A stretch of DNA of 64,000 nt from an uncultured Phascolarctobacterium sp. (GTDB lineage Bacteria; Bacillota; Negativicutes; Acidaminococcales; Acidaminococcaceae). The position numbers and the translations under genes are program-made. Below the pieces are notes generated by a model. The model was not told where the DNA came from. It searched no databases and worked only from the letters and a program-made list of their open reading frames with translations. Below are positions 25,468-34,657 of this stretch, in pieces (position 1 is the stretch's first letter; each line of letters starts with the position of its first letter). The stretch is from assembly GCA_900545535.1 (NCBI GenBank), contig UQZN01000014.1, positions 8,789-72,788 of the forward strand. Reading direction: 5' to 3'.

Positions 25468-26235
25468 ATGCGCACATGGAAGAATGGACTTTTTCTGCCA
25501 TTTTTATTAATTTTCATCTGGTACGTCATAAGTGAACTGCAGCTGTTCAGCCCTTATCTGCTGCCCAGCCCGGCTGTCACTGCCGCAACAGCAACTGAAC
25601 TCATTCACAGCGGCCTGCTCTGGCAGCATTTGCTGATCAGCCTGCAAAGAGTAGCCGGCGGTTTTCTCTGTTCAGTCGTCATCGCTTTACCTCTGGGCAT
25701 CCTCTGCGGCCGCAGCAATACTTTTCAGACTTATTGCTGGCCTGTACTGGAATTTCTGCGTCATGTTCCGCCCCTGGCCGCAATACCATTGATAATCCTC
25801 TGGTTTGGCATTGATGAAGGCTCCAAATTAGTTATCATCTTTCTGGCCTCCTTTTTTCCCCTTTTTCTCAATACTTACAGCGGCGTCAAAAACTGCGACC
25901 GTAAATTACTTGAAGTTGGCCGTTCCCTGCATTTCACAGCCTGGCAGCAGGCCAGGCTCATCCAGCTGCCAGCTGCGCTTCCTGCCATCGCCGTAGGGCT
26001 GCAGCTCTCACTGGGTTACAGCTGGCGGGCTCTCATCGGCGCCGAACTGATAGCCGCCTCCTCCGGTATCGGCTATATGATTCTGGACGCAGAACAAATG
26101 TCACGCCCGGATGTTGTCTTAGTAGGCCTGTTTGCTATCGGCATCGTCGGCAGTCTGATCGACTGGCTGTTTTTGACACTGACTGATAAAATGCTGCCCT
26201 GGAATACAGAAACAGGAGATAATTATGTTGCTTAA
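25468..26235 (+). CDS. ABC transporter permease, SsuC/TauC family
   Basis: 255 residues, about six membrane helices, with the cytoplasmic EAA-type loop contacting the ATPase (EVGRSLHFTAWQQARLIQLPAALPAI). Members import sulfonates, taurine, nitrate, thiamine precursors and similar small anions; the substrate is not decided here. AGGAG lies 7 bases before the ATG. It overlaps the ATPase gene by 11 bases. Confidence 0.88.
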   Translation: MRTWKNGLFLPFLLIFIWYVISELQLFSPYLLPSPAVTAATATELIHSGLLWQHLLISLQRVAGGFLCSVVIALPLGILCGRSNTFQTYCWPVLEFLRHVPPLAAIPLIILWFGIDEGSKLVIIFLASFFPLFLNTYSGVKNCDRKLLEVGRSLHFTAWQQARLIQLPAALPAIAVGLQLSLGYSWRALIGAELIAASSGIGYMILDAEQMSRPDVVLVGLFAIGIVGSLIDWLFLTLTDKMLPWNTETGDNYVA

Positions 26236-26932
26236 AACTACCGGGCTCACTAAAACTTATACAACTTCCGGTCACCTTATCACAGCGCTTGATGCCGTTG
26301 ATCTGTCATTCTCGGAAAACAGCTTTACCTGCATCGTCGGTAAAAGCGGCTGCGGCAAAACAACTCTGCTGCGTCTGCTGGCAGGTTTGGAACCTGCCGC
26401 TGCCGGAACGATAACTTACGGCAACGCAACTAAAATCGGTTTTGTTTTTCAGGAACCGCGGCTGATGCCCTGGCTGACCGTCGCCGACAATATCGCCTTC
26501 GCCGCCCGCAATGACACCAGCCTGCCCAAGGCTCCGTCAGAAGAACTGCTGGAGCTTTTGGGACTTAAAGAATTCCGTCTTGCTTATCCTGCGCAGCTTT
26601 CCGGAGGTATGGCCCAGCGTGCCGCCTTAGGACGTACGCTGTTTCAAAATCCTGATCTTATTTTAATGGACGAACCTTTCAGCGCTTTAGATTATTTTAC
26701 GCGCCGCAGTCTTCAGCAAATGCTATTGGAATTATTTCACAGGCAGAAAAAAAGTATTATCTTTGTCACCCACGATGTAGAAGAGGCGCTGCTTTTAGGC
26801 CAGCGCATTTTAGTCATGCAGGAAGGCAGCATCAAAAGCGACCGGACCATTGATATGGCGTATCCGCGCCAACCTGCTTCCCTACCGTTTCAGCAGCTAA
26901 GGCTGCAGATATTGAACGCCATAGAAAACTGA
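26225..26932 (+). CDS. ABC transporter ATP-binding protein, SsuB/TauB family
   Basis: 235 residues with Walker A GKSGCGKTT, Q loop VFQEPRLMPW, signature LSGGMAQR, Walker B LILMDEPFSALD and switch His THDVEEA. The PRLMPW Q-loop pattern is characteristic of the nitrate/sulfonate/taurine importer ATPases. Gene order permease-ATPase-binding protein indicates a complete importer. Confidence 0.92.
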   Translation: MLLKTTGLTKTYTTSGHLITALDAVDLSFSENSFTCIVGKSGCGKTTLLRLLAGLEPAAAGTITYGNATKIGFVFQEPRLMPWLTVADNIAFAARNDTSLPKAPSEELLELLGLKEFRLAYPAQLSGGMAQRAALGRTLFQNPDLILMDEPFSALDYFTRRSLQQMLLELFHRQKKSIIFVTHDVEEALLLGQRILVMQEGSIKSDRTIDMAYPRQPASLPFQQLRLQILNAIEN

Positions 26933-26953
26933 TCAGATAAGGTGGTAATAACA

Positions 26954-27931
26954 ATGCTTCACAGTAAAATCATCAAAAAAATGACGGCCGGCTGCTGCCT
27001 GGCCGCCCTCATTCTAACTCTTTCCGGCTGCAGTGGCAGTAAATCAACTGCTCCTGCAGCTCAGCCGCCCAGTGAACTTAAAATCACCTACGTCAAATCA
27101 CCGCTGAATATACCTTCGATTATTGACAAAAACCTGCAAACAGTCAGTAAAGAATTTGCCAAAACCAATATCAAAGTTGCTTATCCTGAAATCAATTCCG
27201 GAGCCAAACAAACCGAAGCCCTGGCCGCCGGCAGTCTTGATATCTGCAGCGCTCTCGGCGGGACCTCTGCTATTTTGGCAGCCTCTAACGGCGTCGATCT
27301 GAAAATAGTCGGCATCTACAGCCGTGCTCCCAAAGCCTTCAATATCATGGCCAAAGACCCAGCCATCAAAACAGCCGCCGACCTGGCAGGGAAAAAAGTT
27401 GCCGGTCCTAAAGGCACGATCCTGCATCAGATCATCATCGCTGCCCTGGCTAAAGAAAAGCTGCAGCCTGACGCTGTTGAGCTGCTGTCCATGGATATCC
27501 CTCCCTCTGTCACCGCCATGCTGAACGGCAACGTCGACGCCGCCCTCGTTGCTGGTTCAGATGTCCTGCGTGCCCAAAAAGCAGGCGCGCATATCATAAC
27601 CAGCGGTGAAGGCCTGGTTGATGCTACGATCGTTATTGCCGCCCGCGGCGAGCTGGTCAAAAACAACCCTGATATTATTAAACGCTATCTGTCCGCGCAT
27701 CGTGAAAATATCGCCTATATGAACCGGGAACAGGCAAAGGCCTATGAATTTACTGCTCAGGCCACCGGGCTTGCCCCTGAAGACGTAGCTGTCATGGCTC
27801 CCTGGTACGACTTCGCCCCGGAAATAAAAACAGCTGATATCAAAGATTTGAACGAGACGCAGGACTTTCTTTTAGCGACCGGCCTGCAAAAAAACAAAAT
27901 CGATCTGACGCCTTATCTTGTTCAACTTTAA
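26954..27931 (+). CDS. ABC transporter substrate-binding lipoprotein, NMT1/sulfonate type
   Basis: 325 residues. The lipobox is LSGC at residues about 22-25, so it is a lipoprotein. The fold is that of the NMT1/SsuA class (LGGTSAILAASNGVDLKIV, IKTAADLAGKKVAGPKGT, MLNGNVDAALV). I start at ATG 26954 (AAGGTGG about 8 bases upstream); the longer open frame starts at a GTG inside that site. Ligand unknown, likely a sulfonate or related small anion. Confidence 0.88.
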   Translation: MLHSKIIKKMTAGCCLAALILTLSGCSGSKSTAPAAQPPSELKITYVKSPLNIPSIIDKNLQTVSKEFAKTNIKVAYPEINSGAKQTEALAAGSLDICSALGGTSAILAASNGVDLKIVGIYSRAPKAFNIMAKDPAIKTAADLAGKKVAGPKGTILHQIIIAALAKEKLQPDAVELLSMDIPPSVTAMLNGNVDAALVAGSDVLRAQKAGAHIITSGEGLVDATIVIAARGELVKNNPDIIKRYLSAHRENIAYMNREQAKAYEFTAQATGLAPEDVAVMAPWYDFAPEIKTADIKDLNETQDFLLATGLQKNKIDLTPYLVQL

Positions 27932-27966
27932 AATAACAGGCAGTTCCTGTAGAACTGCCTGTTATT
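27932..27966 (+). terminator. Terminator of the ABC operon
   Basis: A perfect 15-bp stem AATAACAGGCAGTTC with a 5-base loop, right after the binding-protein stop. The T run is short. Confidence 0.75.
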
Positions 27967-27970
27967 ACGC

Positions 27971-28004
27971 AAAAGCTCCGACAGCAATAGCTGTCGGAGC
28001 TTTT
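27971..28004 (-). terminator. Terminator of the C_GCAxxG_C_C gene
   Basis: Stem AAAAGCTCCGACAGC/GCTGTCGGAGCTTTT, followed by Ts on the minus strand, just after that gene's stop. Confidence 0.88.
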
Positions 28005-28008
28005 ATAT

Positions 28009-28416
28009 TTACTTCAGACCTTCCCGTTCCACCATCCGGTCTAAAATCTCACCGGCCTTAAAAATAATCAGATTACATTTGATTTCATCGTTCCGGTATT
28101 TTGCCTTCAACGCGGCACAGTCTATTGCTCCCATTTCTTTAGTAAAGGTTTCAATAAATTCCTTTTCCAGTGCTTTGATACGGCCGCTTTCATGCCCGTT
28201 GCGTTTTACATACAGGCTGCTCAGCACCATAACGCCACCGGTTATGACACCACAACTGCTCTCAACGCCCATCCCGCCGCCGAACCCGGCAGCAAGCTTT
28301 AAAGCTTCAGCTGGCAGCTTCATATCATAAGCCCAGTTAGCACCATAAAGGATCTTTTCGGCACAATTCAAATCCATAGCGCTGCCAAAGCCATCCTGCA
28401 ACAACTTCAATAACAT
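28009..28416 (-). CDS. C_GCAxxG_C_C family redox protein
   Basis: 135 residues with the family's pattern of spaced cysteines and glycines: NCAEKILYGAN, GFGGGMGVESSCGVITGGVMVLS, then IDCAALK and KCNLIIFKAGEIL. Members are thought to bind an iron-sulfur or other redox cofactor; no function is established. I start at ATG 28416, with GGAGGGG about 7 bases upstream. It follows nrdG closely (21 bases) and may be co-transcribed with nrdRDG. Confidence 0.82.
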   Translation of the reverse strand: MLLKLLQDGFGSAMDLNCAEKILYGANWAYDMKLPAEALKLAAGFGGGMGVESSCGVITGGVMVLSSLYVKRNGHESGRIKALEKEFIETFTKEMGAIDCAALKAKYRNDEIKCNLIIFKAGEILDRMVEREGLK

Positions 28417-28437
28417 TTCTACCCCTCCAAACACATC

Positions 28438-28926
28438 TTATAAATTTACTTCAACGACACTGCCTGACATCCTTGTCGCCGGCAGGTCGATCAAGCGCTG
28501 GTTATCAGAACCACGAAACGGCAGATCAAGATTGCGCTGCGCCAAAATAAACGGACCGTCAACCAAAACGTCTATTAACTGCAACACTGGCTGCTCCTTT
28601 ACCTCGTCATACAAATAACCTGTATAACACCAAACTGTGAGCTGCGGTCTTTCTCTGCGCACTATCTCCAGAAAATCCACAATCTCTTCTGCCTGCGCCA
28701 GCGGATCACCGCCGCTTAAAGTAATGCCCCGATGCAGCGGCGTCAGCCTGGCAAAAACTTCGTCCGCCAACTGCCGCGGCGTATACGCCGTACCGCCTTC
28801 AAATGGCAGCAGATCAGGATTATGGCAGCCTTCGCAATGCCGTGGGCAGCCCTGGAAAAAAATCACAGAACGGATCCCGGGACCATCCACGATCGACTCT
28901 TCTAAAACAGCGGCAACTTTGAGCAT
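28438..28926 (-). CDS. nrdG: Anaerobic ribonucleotide reductase activating enzyme
   Basis: 162 residues, a small radical SAM activase. The 4Fe-4S motif is CPRHCEGC (CxxxCxxC) following FFQG; the SAM-binding GG motif is TLSGGDPL. It should install a glycyl radical on NrdD. It lies 12 bases after nrdD, in the usual order. Its presumed target glycine is not visible in the neighbouring NrdD, which makes the pair odd. Confidence 0.92.
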   Translation of the reverse strand: MLKVAAVLEESIVDGPGIRSVIFFQGCPRHCEGCHNPDLLPFEGGTAYTPRQLADEVFARLTPLHRGITLSGGDPLAQAEEIVDFLEIVRRERPQLTVWCYTGYLYDEVKEQPVLQLIDVLVDGPFILAQRNLDLPFRGSDNQRLIDLPATRMSGSVVEVNL

Positions 28927-28938
28927 AACAAACGCCCC

Positions 28939-30882
28939 CTATTCAGTACAGCAGGTTTCACGACGGTATTTCTGAGTCAGCGTCTTTTCACAGACAGGGC
29001 AATAATCACTGTCGATAATACCGGTATAGCCGCATTCCTCGCAATAATCGATCGGGAAATTGATGCCGACATAACCGCAGTCACAAGCCAGCATATGCCG
29101 CAGCACATCCTCTACCGCGCCAAGATTGTGTACCGGCGAAGATGCAAATTCCACATAACTGATATGCCCGCCATTAGTAAATTTATGGTATGCGCCCTCT
29201 AAACGCATTTTTTCAAAAGCGCTGATCGGATATGATACCGGCACATGGAATGAATTAGTGTAATAAGCCTTATCCGTAACGCCGGGGATAATACCGTATT
29301 CCTTCCTGTCCATACGGATGAACCGGCCTGACAGACCCTCGGCAGGCGTAGCAATAAAGCTGTAGTTCAAATCATATTTATCACTCATAGCGTCCACTTT
29401 TTCACGCATATGGCCGATGATCTCTTCACCCAGCTTCTGCGCTTCTTCGCTTTGGGCATGATGGCAGCCCAGCAGTGCGGTCAGCGTTTCAGCCAACCCG
29501 ATAAAACCAACGCCAAGAGTGCCATGTTTGATCGCTTCTTCGATCCTGTCATCATTAGCCAGCTTGTCACTGTCCAAATACAAGCCCTGCCCCATTAAAA
29601 ACGGCAGATCGCGTACCTTAAGGTTCGCCTGTACTTTATAGCGGTGATAGAGCTGCTCACGCACCAGATCCAGTAAATCGTCCAGCAGATGATAGAAAGT
29701 ATCGATACTGCGCTCAGACTTGATCGCCAGACGCGGTAAATTGATCGTAGTAAAGGATAGATTCCCGCGCCCCTCTGTAATTTCAGGCCCGCGGCGGTTC
29801 GCAATAACACGCGTACGACAGCCCATATAGGCTACATCTCCGCCGTAGGGTTTATTAAAGCTGGTATCCATAAAACTGAACGTCGGATTCAAACGCCGAG
29901 CAGCCACGGAAATAGCCAGCTGGAACAAATCATAGTTAGGATCGCCCTTATCAAGGTTCACCCCGCGTTTAACACGGAAAATAACATTCGGGAAAATAGG
30001 ATTCTCGCCACGCCCCAAGCCTCTGCCATAAGCTTTCAGCAAATTACGGGTCACCTTGCGTCCATTTTCAGAAGTATCCAGACCCAGATTCAAACTCGAA
30101 AACGGCACCTGCGCACCGGCGCGGGAATGCATACTGTTCAAATTATAAACAAGCGCTTCCATCGCCTGGAACACTTCTTCCTCAGAAGCGCCTTCCATAA
30201 ACGGAGCCATGTCCGTATCAAAATAGCCAAACGACTGGCCGCCGAACATATCATTCTGCGAGCTTTGCAGAATGATCGCCGCCAGGGCAGTCGCAGAGCC
30301 TGGACGTCTGGGCGGACGGATAAAACCATGTCCATTATTGAACCCTTTAGTCAGCAAACGTCCTAACGGGATATTAAGACAATTTAAAGTCTTACCATAA
30401 AAATCAAGATCATGGATATGGATATCGCCACGTTTATGCGCCGCAGCCATCTCTTCGGGGATCAAACGGTTCAGATAAAACTCCCGGCTGGCTGCCGAGG
30501 CGATCTGCAGCATTTTTGCAGAAGGAGAATTAGAAATATTAGCGTTATCACGATCGGTTTCCTTCAAAATCTCCGCTACAGTATCCATCAGTTCGCTGCG
30601 CGAACTGCGCATGCCTGTTCTTCTGGCCCTGTACAGGATATATGATTTAGCTGTACGGGCATGCCCGCTTTCAATCAAAACCTTTTCCACCATATCCTGT
30701 ATATGCTCAACATCTATAGTCTGCCTGTTCTCATTCTTGAGAGCCTTTAAAACACTCAGTGTCAGCTCCATTGCCAGCTGCCTGTCAGCGCCGCCTACGG
30801 ATTTCGCCGCCTCAAAAATAGCATCGGTAATCTTGGTTTCATCAAACTCTACAACCCTGCCGTCACGTTTCCGGATCATCAT
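28939..30882 (-). CDS. nrdD: Anaerobic ribonucleoside-triphosphate reductase, C-terminus atypical
   Basis: 647 residues. An ATP-cone occupies about 1-95. Catalytic-barrel motifs follow, with active-site cysteines in DFYGKTLNC (Cys168) and YMGCRTRV (Cys355) and the class signature GRGNLSFTTINLPRLA. A zinc site is formed by Cys614, 617, 628 and 631. Beyond it, where family members have RR-x-T/C-G-Y-L, this protein reads RRETCCTE and stops: no glycyl-radical glycine and no tail of about 30 residues. The other frames past the stop do not restore it. Either the gene is damaged or the radical site differs. It overlaps nrdR by 4 bases. Confidence 0.88.
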   Translation of the reverse strand: MMIRKRDGRVVEFDETKITDAIFEAAKSVGGADRQLAMELTLSVLKALKNENRQTIDVEHIQDMVEKVLIESGHARTAKSYILYRARRTGMRSSRSELMDTVAEILKETDRDNANISNSPSAKMLQIASAASREFYLNRLIPEEMAAAHKRGDIHIHDLDFYGKTLNCLNIPLGRLLTKGFNNGHGFIRPPRRPGSATALAAIILQSSQNDMFGGQSFGYFDTDMAPFMEGASEEEVFQAMEALVYNLNSMHSRAGAQVPFSSLNLGLDTSENGRKVTRNLLKAYGRGLGRGENPIFPNVIFRVKRGVNLDKGDPNYDLFQLAISVAARRLNPTFSFMDTSFNKPYGGDVAYMGCRTRVIANRRGPEITEGRGNLSFTTINLPRLAIKSERSIDTFYHLLDDLLDLVREQLYHRYKVQANLKVRDLPFLMGQGLYLDSDKLANDDRIEEAIKHGTLGVGFIGLAETLTALLGCHHAQSEEAQKLGEEIIGHMREKVDAMSDKYDLNYSFIATPAEGLSGRFIRMDRKEYGIIPGVTDKAYYTNSFHVPVSYPISAFEKMRLEGAYHKFTNGGHISYVEFASSPVHNLGAVEDVLRHMLACDCGYVGINFPIDYCEECGYTGIIDSDYCPVCEKTLTQKYRRETCCTE

Positions 30883-31361
30883 TCCTTATCACTCCGATCA
30901 ACACTTTCATTGTTTTTCATAATACGCTGTAATTCCTGCATAAAATTATTGACGTCAGCAAACTGTCTATAAACAGAAGCAAACCGCACATAAGCGATCT
31001 GATCAGTTTTCTCTAAATGATTCATGACCGCTTCGCCTATAACTTCGCTCCTGATCTCTGCTTCTCCGCGCATTCTCAGCTCACGTTCGATATGCTCGGC
31101 AATCTCCTGGATCTTTTCATAAGAGATCGGCCGCTTCTCGAAAGCCTTGATCAAGCCGCTCAAAAGTTTTTTAGCGTCAAATAATTCCCTCCGGCCATCT
31201 TTTTTGCTTACCATCAGAGGTGTTTCCTCATATTTTTCGTAAGTAGTGAATCTGCGTCCACAATCAGGACATTCACGGCGCCGGCGAATAGAAACACCGT
31301 CATCTACCGCACGGGAATCGACCACTCGACTGTCACGATAAGAGCAAAACGGGCACTTCAT
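30879..31361 (-). CDS. nrdR: Transcriptional repressor NrdR
   Basis: 160 residues: an N-terminal zinc ribbon (CPFC and CPDC) and an ATP-cone (about 49-139) that senses dATP/ATP to repress ribonucleotide reductase genes. Its stop overlaps the nrdD start (ATGA), so repressor and target share a transcript and are likely autoregulated. I looked for a clear pair of NrdR boxes upstream and did not find one. Confidence 0.95.
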   Translation of the reverse strand: MKCPFCSYRDSRVVDSRAVDDGVSIRRRRECPDCGRRFTTYEKYEETPLMVSKKDGRRELFDAKKLLSGLIKAFEKRPISYEKIQEIAEHIERELRMRGEAEIRSEVIGEAVMNHLEKTDQIAYVRFASVYRQFADVNNFMQELQRIMKNNESVDRSDKE

Positions 31362-31403
31362 AACGTCACTTCCTTTTACAGCTATATTTATATCAGCGCC
31401 TTT

Positions 31404-31431
31404 ATTATATCATAACTTTTGCTTTATTCAA
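31404..31431 (-). promoter_or_regulatory. Promoter of nrdR-nrdD-nrdG
   Basis: Minus-strand TTGAAT (31426-31431), 16-base spacer, TATAAT (31404-31409). Confidence 0.68.
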
Positions 31432-31483
31432 ACAATATCTTGTGTTTTTTGTTTTATTTCCCGGGAAATTACCCAAGATATAG

Positions 31484-31513
31484 AAAAGCTCCCATTGCAA
31501 AGCAATGGGAGCT
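31484..31513 (-). terminator. Terminator of ftsZ and the division cluster
   Basis: A perfect 12-bp stem AGCTCCCATTGC with a 3-base loop, then TTTTC on the minus strand, 14 bases after the ftsZ stop. Confidence 0.85.
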
Positions 31514-31526
31514 GAACGATTTTATT

Positions 31527-32672
31527 TTATCCGCGGATCCAAGGCGGAATTTCCGTATCGGAAGTAGGCGGTTTGATAACACCGGAACCATAAGAATTAG
31601 CTTGTCCCTGTTGTGCAGGAGCTGCTGTTTGTTGTTTTTCACTGCTGTGCTGCTGTGCATAGCTGTTATTGTAGCTGGGACGGGAAGCGCCGCGCACTCC
31701 GACCGCAGGGTTTCTGCGTTCAAAGCCTGTAGCGATAACTGTGACACGGATCTCATCTTCCAGTTCCTCATTGATAACGGCACCAAAAATAATATTGGCT
31801 TCCGCATCAACTGCTTCCGTAATAATATTGGAAGCTTCGGTAACATCAAACAATGACAATTCTTTACCGCCGGTAATATTAAAGAGAACACCGCGTGCCC
31901 CCTCAATGGAAGCCTCCAGCAACGGGCTCTTGATTGCTGCTTCGGCAGCCGCACGCGCGCCGCCTTCACCTTTGGCAGTACCAATACCCATCAAAGCAGA
32001 ACCTGCATCAGACATGATCGTTTTCACGTCGGCAAAGTCGGCATTGATAAGGCCCGGCACACCGATCAGGTCGGAAATACCCTGCACGCCCTGACGCAGC
32101 ACGTCATCGGCAATACGGAAGGCATCAAGCATAGAAGTACGGCGATCGATCACCTGCAGCAAACGATCGTTAGGTATAGTGATCAAAGTATCAACTTTAT
32201 CTTTCAAATTAACGATACCATTTTCAGCCTGCGTCATACGACGTTTGCCCTCAAAAGAAAACGGTTTGGTAACTACGCCGACGGTCAAAGCGCCGACTTC
32301 CTTGGCACACTCAGCAACGATATGCGCAGCACCGGTACCTGTACCGCCACCCATACCAGCTGTTACAAACACCATATCAGCACCGCGCAGAGATTCCAGC
32401 AGCTGATCTCTGGACTCCTCGGCAGCTTTTTCACCAACTTCAGGGTTAGCGCCGGCGCCAAGACCTTTTGTCAGTTTTTCACCGATTTGAATACGGTTGG
32501 GAGCTTTGGAAAGCAACAAAGCCTGTGCATCACAGTTTACAGAAATAAATTCCACACCCTGGACACCGGCTGAAATCATCCGGTTGACAGCATTGTTACC
32601 GCCGCCGCCGACACCGATAACTTTTATATTGGCTAAATTCTCAAAACTTTTCTCTTCAAATTCTTCAAACAT
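31527..32672 (-). CDS. ftsZ: Cell division protein FtsZ
   Basis: 381 residues, the tubulin-like GTPase of the Z ring. T1 is [12 protein letters not shown], the tubulin signature GGGTGTG is at 108-114, and the T7 catalytic loop is NADFADV. The C-terminal conserved peptide is [10 protein letters not shown], which docks membrane anchors. I start at ATG 32672 with GGGGGAG 9 bases upstream. No ftsA precedes it; the anchor would have to be SepF or an FtsA elsewhere. It is the last gene of the cluster and a direct reference for the divergent paralogue at 53615-54742. Confidence 0.97.
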   Translation of the reverse strand: MFEEFEEKSFENLANIKVIGVGGGGNNAVNRMISAGVQGVEFISVNCDAQALLLSKAPNRIQIGEKLTKGLGAGANPEVGEKAAEESRDQLLESLRGADMVFVTAGMGGGTGTGAAHIVAECAKEVGALTVGVVTKPFSFEGKRRMTQAENGIVNLKDKVDTLITIPNDRLLQVIDRRTSMLDAFRIADDVLRQGVQGISDLIGVPGLINADFADVKTIMSDAGSALMGIGTAKGEGGARAAAEAAIKSPLLEASIEGARGVLFNITGGKELSLFDVTEASNIITEAVDAEANIIFGAVINEELEDEIRVTVIATGFERRNPAVGVRGASRPSYNNSYAQQHSSEKQQTAAPAQQGQANSYGSGVIKPPTSDTEIPPWIRG

Positions 32673-32780
32673 CGTATTGTGCTCCCCCTTATGTATTTGG
32701 GTCAAAATGAAAAATCAAAACCATTGACTTTTTACATTCAACATTAATAGTCTTTTTTCCTGCTTTTTATAAAAATTTTT

Positions 32781-33113
32781 TTATTTTTTCAAAAACAGGT
32801 GTCTGATCGCCGCCAGATTTTGGAAAATGCGCATCCCGAAAATCAGGATACCAACAAGATATAAGTCGATACCCAAAAGCATACCAACATAACATAAAAA
32901 AGCTGCCAGTACAGCGTTCGTAAAAAATCCGGTAATAAAGACCATATTGTCATAAGAACCTTCCATACTGGAACGAATACCGCCAAAAGCAGTATCCAGC
33001 GCCGCCATCAAAGCGACAGAAAGCATTTTGCCGTATTCAGGCGGTATATAGACCGGAAAATACAGACCGGCACAGATACCGACCGCCAAACCGGCAATGA
33101 CGTAATAAATCAT
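32781..33113 (-). CDS. sbp: Small basic protein Sbp (DUF1290)
   Basis: 110 residues with about three membrane helices; it opens MIYYVIAGLAVGICAGLYFPVYIP, a pattern typical of the Sbp family found between ftsQ and ftsZ in Firmicutes. Function unknown. It overlaps the DUF881 gene by 4 bases (ATGA). Confidence 0.85.
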   Translation of the reverse strand: MIYYVIAGLAVGICAGLYFPVYIPPEYGKMLSVALMAALDTAFGGIRSSMEGSYDNMVFITGFFTNAVLAAFLCYVGMLLGIDLYLVGILIFGMRIFQNLAAIRHLFLKK

Positions 33114-33826
33114 TTTTCTGCCGCCCCCTTCTTCGCATCGGAAGCCTGCTCTTCTACTACTTTTGCATACTCAAAGCTGCGGCGTCCTTTAAAGGCGGGA
33201 ATCTCAATATCATCCGACTGACTTAAATCAGCCTGAATGCCCCAAAATTTAAAGTTCTCCAAAACACCGCCGCGCAGTTTGAGCGCGCTTTCCAGATTAT
33301 TAGGGTTGCCAATGGCCTTTATCTCATACGGCGGTGCCGAACGATTGTTGTTTACCGATAAAGTTGGCCCCGCACAGCGTATCTCACTCATCGCCACGAT
33401 CCTTTCACCGTTGATAGCGATAGCTTCAGCACCTGCGGCACGCAGCTCATTGATAACTCTTAGTAAATCATCATCATGGATAATATACAGATTGGGATTT
33501 TCTCCAGGCTTACTGGCGATCTTACTGTCGTCCAAAACCAGCTTGATCCCCTTGCCACGCATTTCCAGATCACCTGCGAAAGCCTTTAAACGGACTATTT
33601 CACTGGCAACGACCTCGTCGCCTGCTTTGGCCTGCAATTTTTCCAGTTCTTTAGATAACTCATTTCGTTCTTTTTCTACTGCTTTCAAACGGTCAGACAA
33701 ATCCTCGGCACGCTGAATATTGATAGTCTTTTGTCGTTCTGTAGTTTTAAACTGTGTAGCCAACATAAAACCGAGTACGGCGCAAACCAGTGCAATTAAA
33801 ATTTTTGCATGTTTGTTCGCAAACAT
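33110..33826 (-). CDS. DUF881 family membrane protein
   Basis: 238 residues: a single N-terminal membrane helix (about 9-24), a coiled coil (about 32-68) and the extracytoplasmic DUF881 domain (ALRAAGAEAIAINGERI-type region, then GNPNNLESALKLRGG). DUF881 proteins stand beside division genes in Firmicutes and Actinobacteria; the role is not defined. It carries a C-terminal extension rich in charged residues. Confidence 0.85.
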   Translation of the reverse strand: MFANKHAKILIALVCAVLGFMLATQFKTTERQKTINIQRAEDLSDRLKAVEKERNELSKELEKLQAKAGDEVVASEIVRLKAFAGDLEMRGKGIKLVLDDSKIASKPGENPNLYIIHDDDLLRVINELRAAGAEAIAINGERIVAMSEIRCAGPTLSVNNNRSAPPYEIKAIGNPNNLESALKLRGGVLENFKFWGIQADLSQSDDIEIPAFKGRRSFEYAKVVEEQASDAKKGAAEK

Positions 33827-33853
33827 TTTATCCTCCGTGTAATTCTCACTGTG

Positions 33854-34615
33854 TTACTGTTTCAATTTAATATATGGCTTCGTAAATGTCAAGTCAATAA
33901 ATTCAGCTTGTATGTTTTTTGCTTTTATTTCATTAAAAACAGTAACAAATAAATTAAGTTTATCCATGATTTGATAAACATCACCCAATAAAATCGGATA
34001 ACCATACTGCAGATAAAACTTAACATTATTTTGCTGATCTACTGCTATTTCCGAGATATGCGCCACCGTATCGCGGTCCAGCTGACTTAAAAATTCCAAA
34101 ATCATCAAAGCCCGTTTTTCGCCGATTTTATCGCCAAAATAAATATTGCCGGTAACCACGCCTGATAATATAGGCGCGTTGGCATCCTTGATACCATCGC
34201 TGACCTCCATCACCACGCCGGTATAATCAACTTTGGCGTAGCCATTATAAGAGCAGGCCAGATATACTGCCGGACGCCGTTCTGTGATCTTCACCCGCAT
34301 CACACCAGGCCAGATATACGAAACATCAGCTTTCTCGAACCTTACGTCATGAGTCAGTGCTTTCTTTACCTGCCACGGAGAAATAATAAATAAATTCACA
34401 GGTTCCTGCACACCTGACATCTGCAGGATATCTTTGGCAGTAACCTTTTCACTGCCTTCGATGTTGATACTGCCAAAGGCAAAGCCAGGCTGACGCACCC
34501 ACTGCCAGCCTGCGGCCACTAAAGCAATGCATATTATACAAAAGCAGAGGAAACGCAAAAGGCGCACCCGACGCCTTCTGCGCTCTTTCCGCAAACGTTC
34601 ACGTGTCGACTGCAC
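33854..34615 (-). CDS. ftsQ: Cell division protein FtsQ/DivIB
   Basis: 253 residues: a very basic cytoplasmic segment (RERLRKERRRRRVRLLRF), one membrane helix (about 22-40), a POTRA domain (FAFGSINIEGSEKVTAKDIL) and a beta domain. It is part of the FtsQLB complex that licenses septal wall synthesis. I choose GTG 34615 because GAGGTG lies 6 bases upstream; the longer GTG start has no ribosome site. Confidence 0.88.
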   Translation of the reverse strand: MQSTRERLRKERRRRRVRLLRFLCFCIICIALVAAGWQWVRQPGFAFGSINIEGSEKVTAKDILQMSGVQEPVNLFIISPWQVKKALTHDVRFEKADVSYIWPGVMRVKITERRPAVYLACSYNGYAKVDYTGVVMEVSDGIKDANAPILSGVVTGNIYFGDKIGEKRALMILEFLSQLDRDTVAHISEIAVDQQNNVKFYLQYGYPILLGDVYQIMDKLNLFVTVFNEIKAKNIQAEFIDLTFTKPYIKLKQ

Positions 34616-34657
34616 CTTTCTCACCTCATTTCATTAACATCAACAATATCGAGCTTA

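Noticed and set aside
28927..28938. Frameshift restoring the NrdD glycyl-radical motif
   Set aside because: I translated the other minus-strand frames through the end of nrdD and the gap to nrdG; none gives an RxxGY motif.
31362..31440. NrdR boxes upstream of nrdR
   Set aside because: AT-rich segments such as CTATATTTATAT are present, but no pair matches the NrdR box well enough to report.
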